From: Dokdonella sp.
Lineage (GTDB): Bacteria > Pseudomonadota > Gammaproteobacteria > Xanthomonadales > Rhodanobacteraceae
NCBI RefSeq assembly: GCF_019634815.1
Contig: NZ_JAHCAP010000007.1
Span: forward strand, 93,194-127,424
Direction: 5' to 3'
DNA length: 34,231 bases
Each line of letters begins with the position of its first letter. The first letter of the stretch is position 1. A program made the translations under genes and the position numbers. Positions 15,024-25,844 of this stretch are shown piece by piece. The notes under the pieces were generated by a model. The model did not search any database. It saw only the letters and a list, made by a program, of their open reading frames with translations, and was not told the origin of the DNA.

Positions 15024-16484
15024 TCAGGGACACACCGAACTGGTCGCTTCGGTGCTGCAGGCGAAGGTCGAACGGTGCACGAACACGCCGTTGTAGTTGG
15101 CAAGCCTGCCGGGCTGCGCGTTCGCGTTGATCACCTTGTAGGCCATGAAGCCGGTCGCGGGCAGACCGTGCAGCGCCACCGCGCGGCCATCGGCCTCGAG
15201 TTGCCCGCCCGCCAGCACGCGGGTGTCGCCGTCCAGATCGAGATCAACCCAACCTGCGCCCAGCGGCGGCAGATCCGTTCCTGGCGTGAAGGCGAACGGC
15301 AGCAGCGCCGTCGACAACTTCGAAGTGAATACTTCGGATGGTTGCGCCGCGGTGTGCAGCGGCAGGATGCGCACCACGTTGACGGCATAGGGCAAGGCGA
15401 GCGGTGGCGATGGTGGGCAAAGGAATCCGCAGCCATCGGGTGGCGCATGCGTGGCCTGGGCGCCTTCCTCGTGATCGAAGAAGTCTGCCTGCACGGTGAC
15501 ATCGAGTCGCCCTGGTCCTGCGAACGGAAAATCGAATGGCGCGGTCGGATTGTCTTCGTAGTATTGCTTGGTCGGAAACGTCACGAGCCAATCCGTCGCC
15601 GCGCCGAGGGCGGAGGCATTGAAGAATTCATTGCGCAGTGTCTTCGCCATGAAGACGGCGCTGACTGCGTCTTCGCCGCGCGCATAGTCGAGCGCAAGCG
15701 CCTTCCTGCCGGTGAACACGTAGGCACGCGCGACGCCATGGGTGGCTTCGGCCGAGTTGGCCGACCCCAGGTAGGGCCCTTCCATCACGGTCGGCGCATA
15801 CAGCACCTGCGATGTGAAACCGGCCAGCGCGTCGGCGTTGTAGGGATAGTAGGTACCGGCGCCCACGTCGACGATCGCACCGGCACCGAACAGCTCGTCA
15901 CCGGGCGTGCCAAGGTCGGCCGCGACGTTCGCCGTGGTGATCTCGCCACAGCCCGGCGGAGTACCGTCGTTCGGTTGGCCATGATTCTCGTGGGCAGTGC
16001 GAGTGTCGGTCGCGCTGCCGGGAACGATGTCACCCAGCGCGAACATCTGGATCGAACCTTCGCGCGTGCGCTCCATTCCGCTTGGCCAGCCGTTGTCGTT
16101 GCCGGCAGCAGGGGCACTGAACGCGATGCCCGCTGCCGGAAGCGCAGGCAAGGTGCAAGAGTGATCTTGGCTGATCAAACGCGCGCCGCCTGCGGCATCG
16201 GCCGTGATGGCGCCGGTCCAGACATCTTTCGGGGACAGGAACAGGTCGAAGTCGATCACGTCCTGGTTGTTGTAGCCTTCGAGGAAGCGCAACCTCACGG
16301 CCTTGCCCCGGTTGCCCGTGTTGGTCACGGAGATGAGCGTGTCCTGTCCGGCGTTCACTGTGTAATACGGAAAGATCAGCACTTGTCCGAGGCCGCGCGG
16401 GTTGAGCGTGACCGCTTCGGCCATGCCAGCCGGGAACATCAAGAATGAAAGCAGGCAAACGCAGATGAGTAACGGATTGCGCAT
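15024..16484 (-). CDS. Hypothetical secreted protein
   Basis: 486 residues with a signal peptide (MRNPLLICVCLLSFLMFPAG, cleavage probably after AEA). The mature part opens with NPRGLGQVLIFPYYTVNAGQ, then TLISVTNTGNRGKAV and FDLFLSPKDVWTG. It looks like a large beta-sandwich surface or secreted protein; similar uncharacterised proteins are, to my recollection, frequent in Rhodanobacteraceae. Several Cys pairs (CGFLCP; CSTEATSSVC at the end) suggest disulfides. A GGGAGGA site lies before the ATG at 16484. It is bracketed by the real xseA end and an xseA 3' fragment, so it probably arrived as a cassette. Function unknown. The 195 bp upstream to 16679 should hold its promoter. Confidence 0.75.
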   Translation of the reverse strand: MRNPLLICVCLLSFLMFPAGMAEAVTLNPRGLGQVLIFPYYTVNAGQDTLISVTNTGNRGKAVRLRFLEGYNNQDVIDFDLFLSPKDVWTGAITADAAGGARLISQDHSCTLPALPAAGIAFSAPAAGNDNGWPSGMERTREGSIQMFALGDIVPGSATDTRTAHENHGQPNDGTPPGCGEITTANVAADLGTPGDELFGAGAIVDVGAGTYYPYNADALAGFTSQVLYAPTVMEGPYLGSANSAEATHGVARAYVFTGRKALALDYARGEDAVSAVFMAKTLRNEFFNASALGAATDWLVTFPTKQYYEDNPTAPFDFPFAGPGRLDVTVQADFFDHEEGAQATHAPPDGCGFLCPPSPPLALPYAVNVVRILPLHTAAQPSEVFTSKLSTALLPFAFTPGTDLPPLGAGWVDLDLDGDTRVLAGGQLEADGRAVALHGLPATGFMAYKVINANAQPGRLANYNGVFVHRSTFACSTEATSSVCP

Positions 16485-16679
16485 GACGGATTCCTCCCTT
16501 TTTGAATCGTGTGTCATCACATTGCGGCGTATCTCTCACTGACGCAGCACCAGCATCATTTGTGCCATCGCGGTGCGGCGATTGCCTGGCCGGCTCCATG
16601 CCGAGACCGAATCAATGACAGGAATACGCCCCTTGGGCGACGCTGATCAAGTGGCGCCACCGTCACGACACCTGTCTGC

Positions 16680-16781
16680 GTGCAGATCGAGGTGCGTTGC
16701 CGCATACGGCCTGGCCAATCCCTGCAAGCGCGTCTGGCCGATGGCGAACTGGCGCTGCGCGTCGAAGGCCCTGCAGGGTAA
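16680..16781 (+). pseudogene. Fragment of an xseA 3' end
   Basis: Read in one frame to the TAA at 16779-16781, this stretch gives [20 protein letters not shown] followed by GPAG. The true xseA ends [19 protein letters not shown] and DHRS. Thirteen residues in a row are identical, with three DNA differences, all synonymous. The fragment lacks a start and everything upstream of the last 30 or so codons; a stop codon lies at 16644 in the same frame. It is on the same strand as xseA, 1.8 kb downstream, with the secreted-protein gene between. It is best read as a remnant of a related xseA brought in with that gene. Confidence 0.7.
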
Positions 16782-16797
16782 ACCATCCGCAGTCGCC

Positions 16798-19494
<2,697 letters not shown>

Positions 19495-19565
19495 GGTCGC
19501 CCTCCGTTCACGCCGATCATGCTAGCGCGCTGCACGTGCGTTCGCTCGCTGCTGCGCTTGCCGGT

Positions 19566-22067
19566 TCAGTCGAAGCCGTTACCGAAGATGCGGTCATCGG
19601 CGATTTCGACGACGCAATTGCCGATCTCCGAGGTGTTGCCAGCCGGGTCGGTCGCGCTTGCACTGAGCGTACCCAATGGCACGCTGGCATCGATCCCCAG
19701 ATCGAGACTGAAGGTCACGCTGCCGGTCGCGCCGGTAGTGACCTGGAACGGTGCCAGCGCCGTGATCGCGGTGCCGCGGCCGTCGGCACGACAGCTCGAT
19801 CCGCCCCAATACACGTCGATGCGATACGGCGTGCCTGGCGCGCTGGAGAGCGAGCCACTCACGCGCGTGGTGGCGCCGGCCGCAGCGCGCATTGCGCTGG
19901 TCAAGAGTGGGTGATTCTGCAGGTTGTTCGGCCCGCTCGCCGGGTTGCCGGACTGGTTGGCGCTCGGCCCGGCCTGCGCCAGGTCGATGGCCAATCCGCT
20001 GTTGTAGGAGATGCGGTTGGACAGCACGCGATTGCCGGTGCCGCCACTGGGCGAGATCCACACACCCGGGCCATCGTTGTAGAGGATCATGTTGCCACCC
20101 CAGGTGGCAGTCAGGGGCGCGCCGATGGTGTTGTCATGCGCGCCGAAGCTCATCAGCACGGCACCGGAACCATTGGGGGCGATCACCGCGCCACCCTGGT
20201 TTGCGCCCAGCATGTTGTACTGGATGGTGTTGCCGCTGGTGGCGGGACCGGACAAGTTGATGCCCCAACCCGTGTTGTTGCCGATCTGGTTGTACTCGAT
20301 GCGATTGCCGGGCGAGTTGTACGCATAGATGCCGGTCTGGTTGCCGCCATTGCCGCTGCCGTCGGCCTGGAAGCCGATCAGGTTGTTGGCGATGGTCGAG
20401 CCGCCGGCGACGTTGTCGAGGTAGATGCCCGGCCCGCTCGCCACCGCGATGAGGTTGCTGGCCTCGGGATTGTCGTAGCCGCCGATGAAGGCGCCGCCCG
20501 AGTTGCCGGTGACGCGGATCGCGCTGTAGCTCGCCGGCGTGAAGGCCACCGGGCCGAACAGGTTGCCGTAGATGCGGTGATTGCGCCCGCCTTCGAGCTT
20601 GATCGCCGCATCGTTGAAGCCGGCCAGGCCCAGGCCGCGCACGACCAGGCGCGCCGAGTTGGCGGCGCTGGCAGGCACGTGCAGCGCCCAAGGCGTGTTG
20701 GTGTTGCCGGCGCCGTTGATGTAGAGGCAGAGGTTTGAATCGAACACGCCGTACCCGGTGTTGGGCGTCCAGCCCGGCTGGGTGGTGCCGTCGACGGTGA
20801 CATCCCCCTTGATGTCGAGCATCGGCGCGGCAAGATGCAGCAATGCCGGACAACCGCCGGGGATGTTGAAGATGATGCGGAACGGGCCGCTGGCCGCATT
20901 GCCCGCCTTGATTGCGGCACGCAGCGAACCGGCTATCGGCGCGGTGTTGTTGCCGTTGTCGGCGGTGGTGGTCACCACCGCCATGGTGGTGTCGTCGATC
21001 GACGATTCGTAGGCCCCCAGGTCGATGCGGCTGCCGATGATGCGTGCATGGCCGTCGAGATCGCGCGCCGGAAAACCCAGCAGCTGGACAAAGCCGCCCT
21101 TGTTGATGGCGGGCGAATTGGAGGCAAGCCGGAAGTTTCCGTTCGCTGCATCGACGAAGCGCGGGTCGGCATGAAGGTCGCCCGTACCCTGCGGAAAATT
21201 GCCGTTGGCGGAGTTGTAGAGATTGAAACTCGCCAACAAGGGATAGACGTACTGCGTGCTGCCGGTGAACACGATGTCCAGGCCCTGGTTGCTCCACAGG
21301 ATGTTGTTGCTGACCTCGCTGATCCGGCCACTGCTGCCTGTGATCAGTGTCCCCAGACGCATGGCCGGGCCACCGCTCGTGCGCACGATCGTGTTGTTGG
21401 TCGCGGTCACGGCACCATCGACATCGGCATCGAGGGTGACGGTGAAGGCGCCCATGTCGATGCCGCTGGCCTCGTGTGCGAGCGTGCTGTCGGCGACGAA
21501 ATTGTTGACGAAGCGCATCTGTGCTCCGGACATCCTCACCACGTTCTGTCCGGAGTTGTACGTGAAACGGCAGTGCCGGACTTCGAACACCTGGCTCTCG
21601 CTGCGATCGCTGCCGTAGGTCAGCAGCAGGACTTCGCTCTCCGCGTAGGACAGGTTGGACTTGCCCTTGAAGCGCGTGAAGGTGACGCCTTCGATCAGCA
21701 CATTGCTGTCCCCTCCGAGCTTGAAACCCATGCCGGAGGCCGCCGCGCCCAAACCATCGAGCACGGTGTTGACAGGGTTCACCAAGCGGCCCGAGCAGCT
21801 GGTCGTGTAGCCGCCCAGCAGGCGCAAGCTGGCCACTTCGTCGGCATTGGCTCCGTACATGCGGGCGAGCTGGTCGCCGACCGCATAGCTGCCTTGCACC
21901 AGCTTGATCGTGAAGGTGGAGTCGACGGGCTGGAGTTCGAATGTGATGAGCGCGCTCTTCAATTCAGCCACATTCTTGACGCAAACCTCGGCGGCACGTG
22001 CCGGCATGCAAAACGACAGGACGCAAGACAGCAGCCCGCACAGGGCGACGAAACGACGCAACAACAT
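19566..22067 (-). CDS. Secreted right-handed beta-helix protein (choice-of-anchor Q type)
   Basis: 833 residues. Signal peptide MLLRRFVALCGLLSCVLSFC ... ARA, then repeated Asn-rich rungs such as NNLIGFQADGSGNGGNQTG and NRIEYNQIGNNTGWGINL, typical of parallel beta-helices with pectate-lyase-like folds. The middle shows TTTADNGNN ... GSLRAAIKAGN and RIIFNIPGG, found in proteins annotated as choice-of-anchor Q. A beta-sandwich domain follows (TRVSGSLSSAPGTPYRIDVY), and the protein ends DDRIFGNGFD, the tail also seen on the metalloprotease at 1-741. It is probably a surface or secreted adhesin or carbohydrate-binding protein; no catalytic residues can be named. It lies between the sigma factor and kinase genes, all in one direction, and may be a target or input of that pair. 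Confidence 0.85.
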   Translation of the reverse strand: MLLRRFVALCGLLSCVLSFCMPARAAEVCVKNVAELKSALITFELQPVDSTFTIKLVQGSYAVGDQLARMYGANADEVASLRLLGGYTTSCSGRLVNPVNTVLDGLGAAASGMGFKLGGDSNVLIEGVTFTRFKGKSNLSYAESEVLLLTYGSDRSESQVFEVRHCRFTYNSGQNVVRMSGAQMRFVNNFVADSTLAHEASGIDMGAFTVTLDADVDGAVTATNNTIVRTSGGPAMRLGTLITGSSGRISEVSNNILWSNQGLDIVFTGSTQYVYPLLASFNLYNSANGNFPQGTGDLHADPRFVDAANGNFRLASNSPAINKGGFVQLLGFPARDLDGHARIIGSRIDLGAYESSIDDTTMAVVTTTADNGNNTAPIAGSLRAAIKAGNAASGPFRIIFNIPGGCPALLHLAAPMLDIKGDVTVDGTTQPGWTPNTGYGVFDSNLCLYINGAGNTNTPWALHVPASAANSARLVVRGLGLAGFNDAAIKLEGGRNHRIYGNLFGPVAFTPASYSAIRVTGNSGGAFIGGYDNPEASNLIAVASGPGIYLDNVAGGSTIANNLIGFQADGSGNGGNQTGIYAYNSPGNRIEYNQIGNNTGWGINLSGPATSGNTIQYNMLGANQGGAVIAPNGSGAVLMSFGAHDNTIGAPLTATWGGNMILYNDGPGVWISPSGGTGNRVLSNRISYNSGLAIDLAQAGPSANQSGNPASGPNNLQNHPLLTSAMRAAAGATTRVSGSLSSAPGTPYRIDVYWGGSSCRADGRGTAITALAPFQVTTGATGSVTFSLDLGIDASVPLGTLSASATDPAGNTSEIGNCVVEIADDRIFGNGFD

Positions 22068-22245
22068 GGCATTCTCCGCAAGGGGTCTTGATCACCCTTA
22101 CGAAGCGCGGCGCGAATTGCTGACATCTTGCGCAGCCCAGCCGCGCCACCTGCCTGGCCAATCAATGACTTGGGTCGTTCATCGGCAGTCGCTGCGTGCG
22201 TGCATCCCACCCGCAAGGTGTTGCAATCACTCGGGCCCTGCCCTG

Positions 22246-22815
22246 CTAGGTCGACTCGGCAATGAATCGCAGCAGGAACATCCGCGCCGCGCGCCAGTCG
22301 CGGAACACGGTGCGCTCGGCAACGCCGCGCAACCGGGCGATCTCATCGATGCCGGCACCGCCGAACACATGCAACTGCGCCAGTTCCGCCAGGCGCGGAT
22401 CGACCGCTTCCAGCTCACGCATCACCCGATCCAGCGCAAGCACGTCGAAAGGCTCGTCGGCAGCGATCTCCTGCGCCGCGCCCAGCGTCAGGGCCTCGCC
22501 ACCCTCGCGTTTGTCCGCATGCCGGCGGCGCGCACGGTCGACCAGCAATTGGCGCATGGCTTGTGCGGCAATGTTGAAGAAGTGCTCGCGATCGGCAACC
22601 GACAAGCTGCGCCCGGACAGGCGCAGCCAGGTCTCGTTGACCAGTTCGGTGGTGCACAAGGTGTGCTTGTGACCGAGGCGCAAGAGCACACGCGCCTGTT
22701 TGCGGAAATCCTCGTACAGCAATGCGAACAGGCGATCGCTGGCGCCCGGCTCGCCGCTGCGGATCGCGCCGATCAGCGCGTCGATGCTCTCCACTGGCTC
22801 GCCTGTGTGCGCCAT
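22246..22815 (-). CDS. ECF-type sigma factor linked to a Ser/Thr kinase (Sigma70_ECF/ECF43-like)
   Basis: 189 residues. Region 2 runs from about 10 to 95 and contains HTLCTTELVNETWLRL and HFFNIAAQAMRQLLVDRAR. Region 4 (about 130-185) contains LAQLHVFGGAGIDEIARLRG and the HTH recognition part VAERTVFRDWRAAR. Thr55-Thr56 occupy the place where ordinary ECF factors have acidic residues that bind the RNA polymerase clamp. In the ECF43 factor EcfP of Vibrio, phosphorylation of a threonine there by its kinase PknT activates the factor. The partner here is probably the kinase at 16798-19494. The start at 22815 is the first ATG before the conserved part. No anti-sigma gene is present. Expression may be leaderless. 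Confidence 0.88.
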   Translation of the reverse strand: MAHTGEPVESIDALIGAIRSGEPGASDRLFALLYEDFRKQARVLLRLGHKHTLCTTELVNETWLRLSGRSLSVADREHFFNIAAQAMRQLLVDRARRRHADKREGGEALTLGAAQEIAADEPFDVLALDRVMRELEAVDPRLAELAQLHVFGGAGIDEIARLRGVAERTVFRDWRAARMFLLRFIAEST

Positions 22816-22823
22816 GCCCGATG

Positions 22824-22829
22824 AGTTTA
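22824..22829 (-). promoter_or_regulatory. Putative -10 box of the first sigma gene
   Basis: On the minus strand TAAACT ends eight bases before the ATG at 22815, with no ribosome binding site between. This suggests a leaderless or nearly leaderless mRNA, as also inferred for the second sigma gene. A TTGACC lies only ten bases upstream of the box, too close to act as a normal -35. Confidence 0.35.
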
Positions 22830-22993
22830 GGGCAACGCCGGTCAAATGGCGCAGGGACAAAGCCGGTTCCCTTGTGCACGGCGAACCGCAGCATCGGTTC
22901 ATTTCCAGGCCAGCCAGCACGCGCGGCCTGCGCTAACCTGCACTGGATGTTGTGCGATGCAGCCCGCGCGCCAGGCCCCGCCAAGGAGCAAAC

Positions 22994-24421
22994 ATGCCGA
23001 TCGACACTTTCCCGTTGTACCTCGCCAACGCGGCGCGGCAGCCCAACAGTGCGCTGGAAGTATTCGACAAGTATTCGGGTGCCGTGGCCGCGCGCGTCGC
23101 GCTGGCCGATGCGGCAACGATCGATTGCGCGATCGCTGCCGCGGTTGCCGCCGAAGCGCCGATGCGCGCGTTCGCGCCATGGCGACGTCAAGCCGTGCTC
23201 GAACATTGCGTGGCACGCTTTCGCGACCGCTTCGATGAGCTTGCGCTGGCGCTGTGCATTGAGGCCGGCAAGCCCATTGGCGATGCCGAGGGTGAGGTCA
23301 CGCGCCTGATCGATACCTTCCGCATCGCCGCAGGCGAGGCAGTGCGCATCGACGGCAGCTTGCCGAACCTCGAGATCTCCAAACGCGCCGAGGGCTATCG
23401 CGGCTTCGTCAAGCGCATGCCGATCGGCGCGTGCTCGTTCATAACGCCCTTCAATTTTCCACTCAATCTGGTGGCACACAAGGTCGCGCCCGCGATCGCC
23501 GCAGGCTGCCCGTTCGTGCTCAAGCCCTCGGAGAAAACACCGCTGGGCGCGCTCATCCTCGGCGCCATCCTCGCCGAAACCGACCTGCCCAAGGGCGCGT
23601 TCTCGATCCTGCCCTGCCGCATCGAGGATGCCGATCCGTTCGTGAGCGACGAGCGCCTCAAGCTGCTGTCCTTCACCGGCGGCCAGATCGGCTGGCAGCT
23701 CAAGGCGCAGGCCGGGCGCAAGAAGGTCGTGCTCGAACTGGGCGGCAACGCGGCCTGCATCGTCGATGACGATCAGGCAGGCAAGCTCGATGCGATCGTC
23801 GAGCGCCTGGTGTTCGGCGCCTATTACCAATCCGGGCAAAGCTGCATCAAGGTGCAGCGCGTGCTCGCGCACGAATCGCTCTACGCAAGCCTGCGTGAGC
23901 GCTTCGTTGCTGCGGTGCGCGCGTTCAAGGCGGGCGATCCGAAATCGCGCGACACCTTTCTCGGCCCGCTCATCGACGAGGCCGCGGCGATCCGTCTCGA
24001 AAGCTGGATCGCCGAAGCCGTCTCCGGCGGTGCGCGCCTGCTGTGTGGCGGCACGCGCGAGCGCAATCGACTCGCTGCGAGCGTGCTCGAACAGGTACCG
24101 GATGACGCCAGGCTCAACCGGCTCGAAGCCTTCGGCCCGGTCACCGTGCTCGAATCATTCACCTCGTTCGAGGCCGCGCTCGCGCGGGCCAATGATTCCG
24201 ACTATGGCCTGCAGGCGGGCGTGTACACCGACTCGCTCGCGCACACGCTGCGCGCCTGGGACGTGCTCGAAGTCGGCGGCGTGATCATCAACGACATCCC
24301 CAGTTTCCGCGTCGACAACATGCCCTATGGCGGCGTGAAACTCTCCGGTCTGGGCCGCGAGGGCATCGCCTGCGCGATCGCCGAGATGACCGAGCCGCGC
24401 CTGCTGGTCGTGCGCGGCTGA
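22994..24421 (+). CDS. NAD(P)-dependent aldehyde dehydrogenase
   Basis: 475 residues of the aldehyde dehydrogenase superfamily, which oxidises aldehydes to acids with NAD(P). Visible key residues are N154 in PFNFPLNLVAHK, K177 in LKPSEKTP, E248 in VLELGGNAA and the catalytic C284 in SGQSCIKVQR; the C-terminal LEAFGPVTVLESF and MPYGGVKLSGLGREG are also conserved. The nucleotide loop reads SFTGGQIGW rather than the more common FTGS, a mild variation. The start at 22994 follows AAGGAG by five bases. The substrate is not evident. The DUF2945 and DUF488 genes follow closely and may be co-transcribed. Confidence 0.93.
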   Translation: MPIDTFPLYLANAARQPNSALEVFDKYSGAVAARVALADAATIDCAIAAAVAAEAPMRAFAPWRRQAVLEHCVARFRDRFDELALALCIEAGKPIGDAEGEVTRLIDTFRIAAGEAVRIDGSLPNLEISKRAEGYRGFVKRMPIGACSFITPFNFPLNLVAHKVAPAIAAGCPFVLKPSEKTPLGALILGAILAETDLPKGAFSILPCRIEDADPFVSDERLKLLSFTGGQIGWQLKAQAGRKKVVLELGGNAACIVDDDQAGKLDAIVERLVFGAYYQSGQSCIKVQRVLAHESLYASLRERFVAAVRAFKAGDPKSRDTFLGPLIDEAAAIRLESWIAEAVSGGARLLCGGTRERNRLAASVLEQVPDDARLNRLEAFGPVTVLESFTSFEAALARANDSDYGLQAGVYTDSLAHTLRAWDVLEVGGVIINDIPSFRVDNMPYGGVKLSGLGREGIACAIAEMTEPRLLVVRG

Positions 24422-24435
24422 GGAGGAGACACGCC

Positions 24436-24645
24436 ATGAACACAAGGTTCAGGATCGGCGACCACGTGCGCTGGAACTCGGAAGCCGGCGAGGTCGCGGG
24501 CACGATCATCGCGGTGCACACGCGCGATTTCGCCTGGAAGGGCTACACCCACCATGCCTCGCCCGACGATCCACAGTACGAAATCAAGAGCGACAAGAGC
24601 GATCACATCGCCGCACACAAGGGCGGCGCCCTGCGCCATGCCTGA
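24436..24645 (+). CDS. DUF2945 family protein (HVA1/Tudor-like domain)
   Basis: A 69-residue small protein with RIGDHVRWNSEAGEVAGTII and PQYEIKSDKSDHIAAHKGGA, the hallmark of the DUF2945 (hypervirulence-associated Tudor-like) family: a small beta-barrel with no established bacterial function. It has a GAGGAG ribosome site and begins 14 bp after the aldehyde dehydrogenase stop. The DUF488 gene follows after 12 bp, so the three genes probably share a transcript. Confidence 0.88.
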   Translation: MNTRFRIGDHVRWNSEAGEVAGTIIAVHTRDFAWKGYTHHASPDDPQYEIKSDKSDHIAAHKGGALRHA

Positions 24646-24657
24646 GATGCGACCGGC

Positions 24658-25218
24658 ATGAGCGAGCCGTACTTCACGATCGGGCACTCCAATCGCAGCA
24701 TCGATGAATTCATCGAGTTGCTACACGAGAATGAAATCCGTCGCCTCGCCGACATCCGCAAGCTCGCCGGCTCGCGCGCGAACCCGCAGTTCAACCAGGA
24801 TGCCCTTGAAGCGGCGCTTGCCCAGGCCGGGATCGACTATGTGCGCATCGAGGCCTTGGGTGGCCTGCGCGGACGCACGCCCGAGGTCAGTGCCGACGCC
24901 AATGCGCTGTGGCGCAACGCCAGCTTCCACCGCTATGCCGATTACACGCTCACGCCGGCATTCCGTCACGGCCTGGCCACCCTCATCGAGCAGGGTCGCC
25001 ACGCGCGCTGCGCCGCGATGTGCGCCGAAGCGGTGTGGTGGCGCTGCCATCGCCGCATCGTCGCCGACCAGCTGCTCGCGCATGGCGAAACGGTATTCCA
25101 CATCCTCGGCCATGGCCGGATCGAGCCCGCGCAGCTGACGCCGGGCGCGGTCGTCGGCGCCGACCACCGGGTTCGCTACCCGGCCGCCGGCGACGCCCCG
25201 GAGCGGCCGCCCCGCTGA
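24658..25218 (+). CDS. DUF488 family protein
   Basis: 186 residues. The family's opening FTIGHSNRSIDEFIELL, then ADIRKLAGSRANPQFN, EALGGLRGR and the C-terminal MCAEAVWWRCHRRIVAD are all present. DUF488 proteins are common cytoplasmic proteins of uncertain function; the Cys/His residues in the last motif may bind metal or act catalytically, but this is not established. Third gene of the likely aldehyde dehydrogenase-DUF2945-DUF488 operon. The last residues (GDAPERPPR) look like an unconserved tail. Confidence 0.88.
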   Translation: MSEPYFTIGHSNRSIDEFIELLHENEIRRLADIRKLAGSRANPQFNQDALEAALAQAGIDYVRIEALGGLRGRTPEVSADANALWRNASFHRYADYTLTPAFRHGLATLIEQGRHARCAAMCAEAVWWRCHRRIVADQLLAHGETVFHILGHGRIEPAQLTPGAVVGADHRVRYPAAGDAPERPPR

Positions 25219-25265
25219 CCGGTGCGCCGCAAGCGGCGCAGACCACGGTTGCGGCGAGAGCAGGC

Positions 25266-25274
25266 TGATAAGAT
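25266..25274 (+). promoter_or_regulatory. Extended -10 box of the second sigma gene
   Basis: TGATAAGAT (TGn plus TAAGAT) ends six bases before the GTG start at 25281. The in-frame stop TAA at 25269 rules out a longer protein, and no Shine-Dalgarno sequence is present, so a leaderless GTG-start mRNA is likely. It resembles TGATAGCAT before the TumE-like gene. Confidence 0.45.
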
Positions 25275-25280
25275 CGCGGC

Positions 25281-25844
25281 GTGAATGAGCGCAGCCAGGA
25301 TCACGAAATCAACCGCCTCATCGATGGCTGGCGCAGTGGCGACGAATCCGCCCGCCAGGCACTGGTGACACGCGTCTATGCCAATGTGCGCGCGATTGCC
25401 GCACAGTCGCTGCGCGCCGCACCGGGTGCCACATTCAATACCACCGAAGTCGCCCACGAGGCCCTGCTGCGGCTGCTCGGCGCCGATCCGAACTGGGTTG
25501 ATCATCGGCATTTTTTCCATGTCGCCGCGCAAGCGACGCGGCAGGTACTGGTGGAAGCCTCGCGGCGACGGCTCGCCGACAAGCGGGGGGGTGGTTGCGC
25601 CCATCTCGAACTCGGTGCCGCGATCGAAGTCGCCAACGAGGACGACCTGCAATTGGTACGCATCGACGAAGCGCTGCAGGATCTCGCCAACACCGATCCG
25701 CGTCGCGCCAAGACCGTGGAACTGGTGTACTTCGGTGGCTTTTCGCGGGCCGAAGTCGCCGCTGCACTCGATGTTTCCGAAGGCACGGTCGATCGTGACC
25801 TGCGCCTGGCGCGCGCCTGGCTTCGCAGTTTGATTGCGACATGA
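25281..25844 (+). CDS. ECF-type sigma factor linked to a Ser/Thr kinase (second copy)
   Basis: 187 residues, starting with GTG, the only start available after an in-frame stop at 25269. Region 2 shows FNTTEVAHEALLRLL and HFFHVAAQATRQVLVEASRR; region 4 shows VELVYFGGFSRAEVAAALD with recognition part VSEGTVDRDLRLAR. Thr54-Thr55 sit at the same place as Thr55-Thr56 of the first sigma factor, where acidic residues are usual, so activation by phosphorylation is a reasonable model. The gene overlaps the kinase start by 4 bp (ATGA, 25841-25844), which ties the two proteins together tightly. The two sigma factors share layout but differ clearly in the recognition helix, so they should read different promoters. 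Confidence 0.9.
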   Translation: MNERSQDHEINRLIDGWRSGDESARQALVTRVYANVRAIAAQSLRAAPGATFNTTEVAHEALLRLLGADPNWVDHRHFFHVAAQATRQVLVEASRRRLADKRGGGCAHLELGAAIEVANEDDLQLVRIDEALQDLANTDPRRAKTVELVYFGGFSRAEVAAALDVSEGTVDRDLRLARAWLRSLIAT

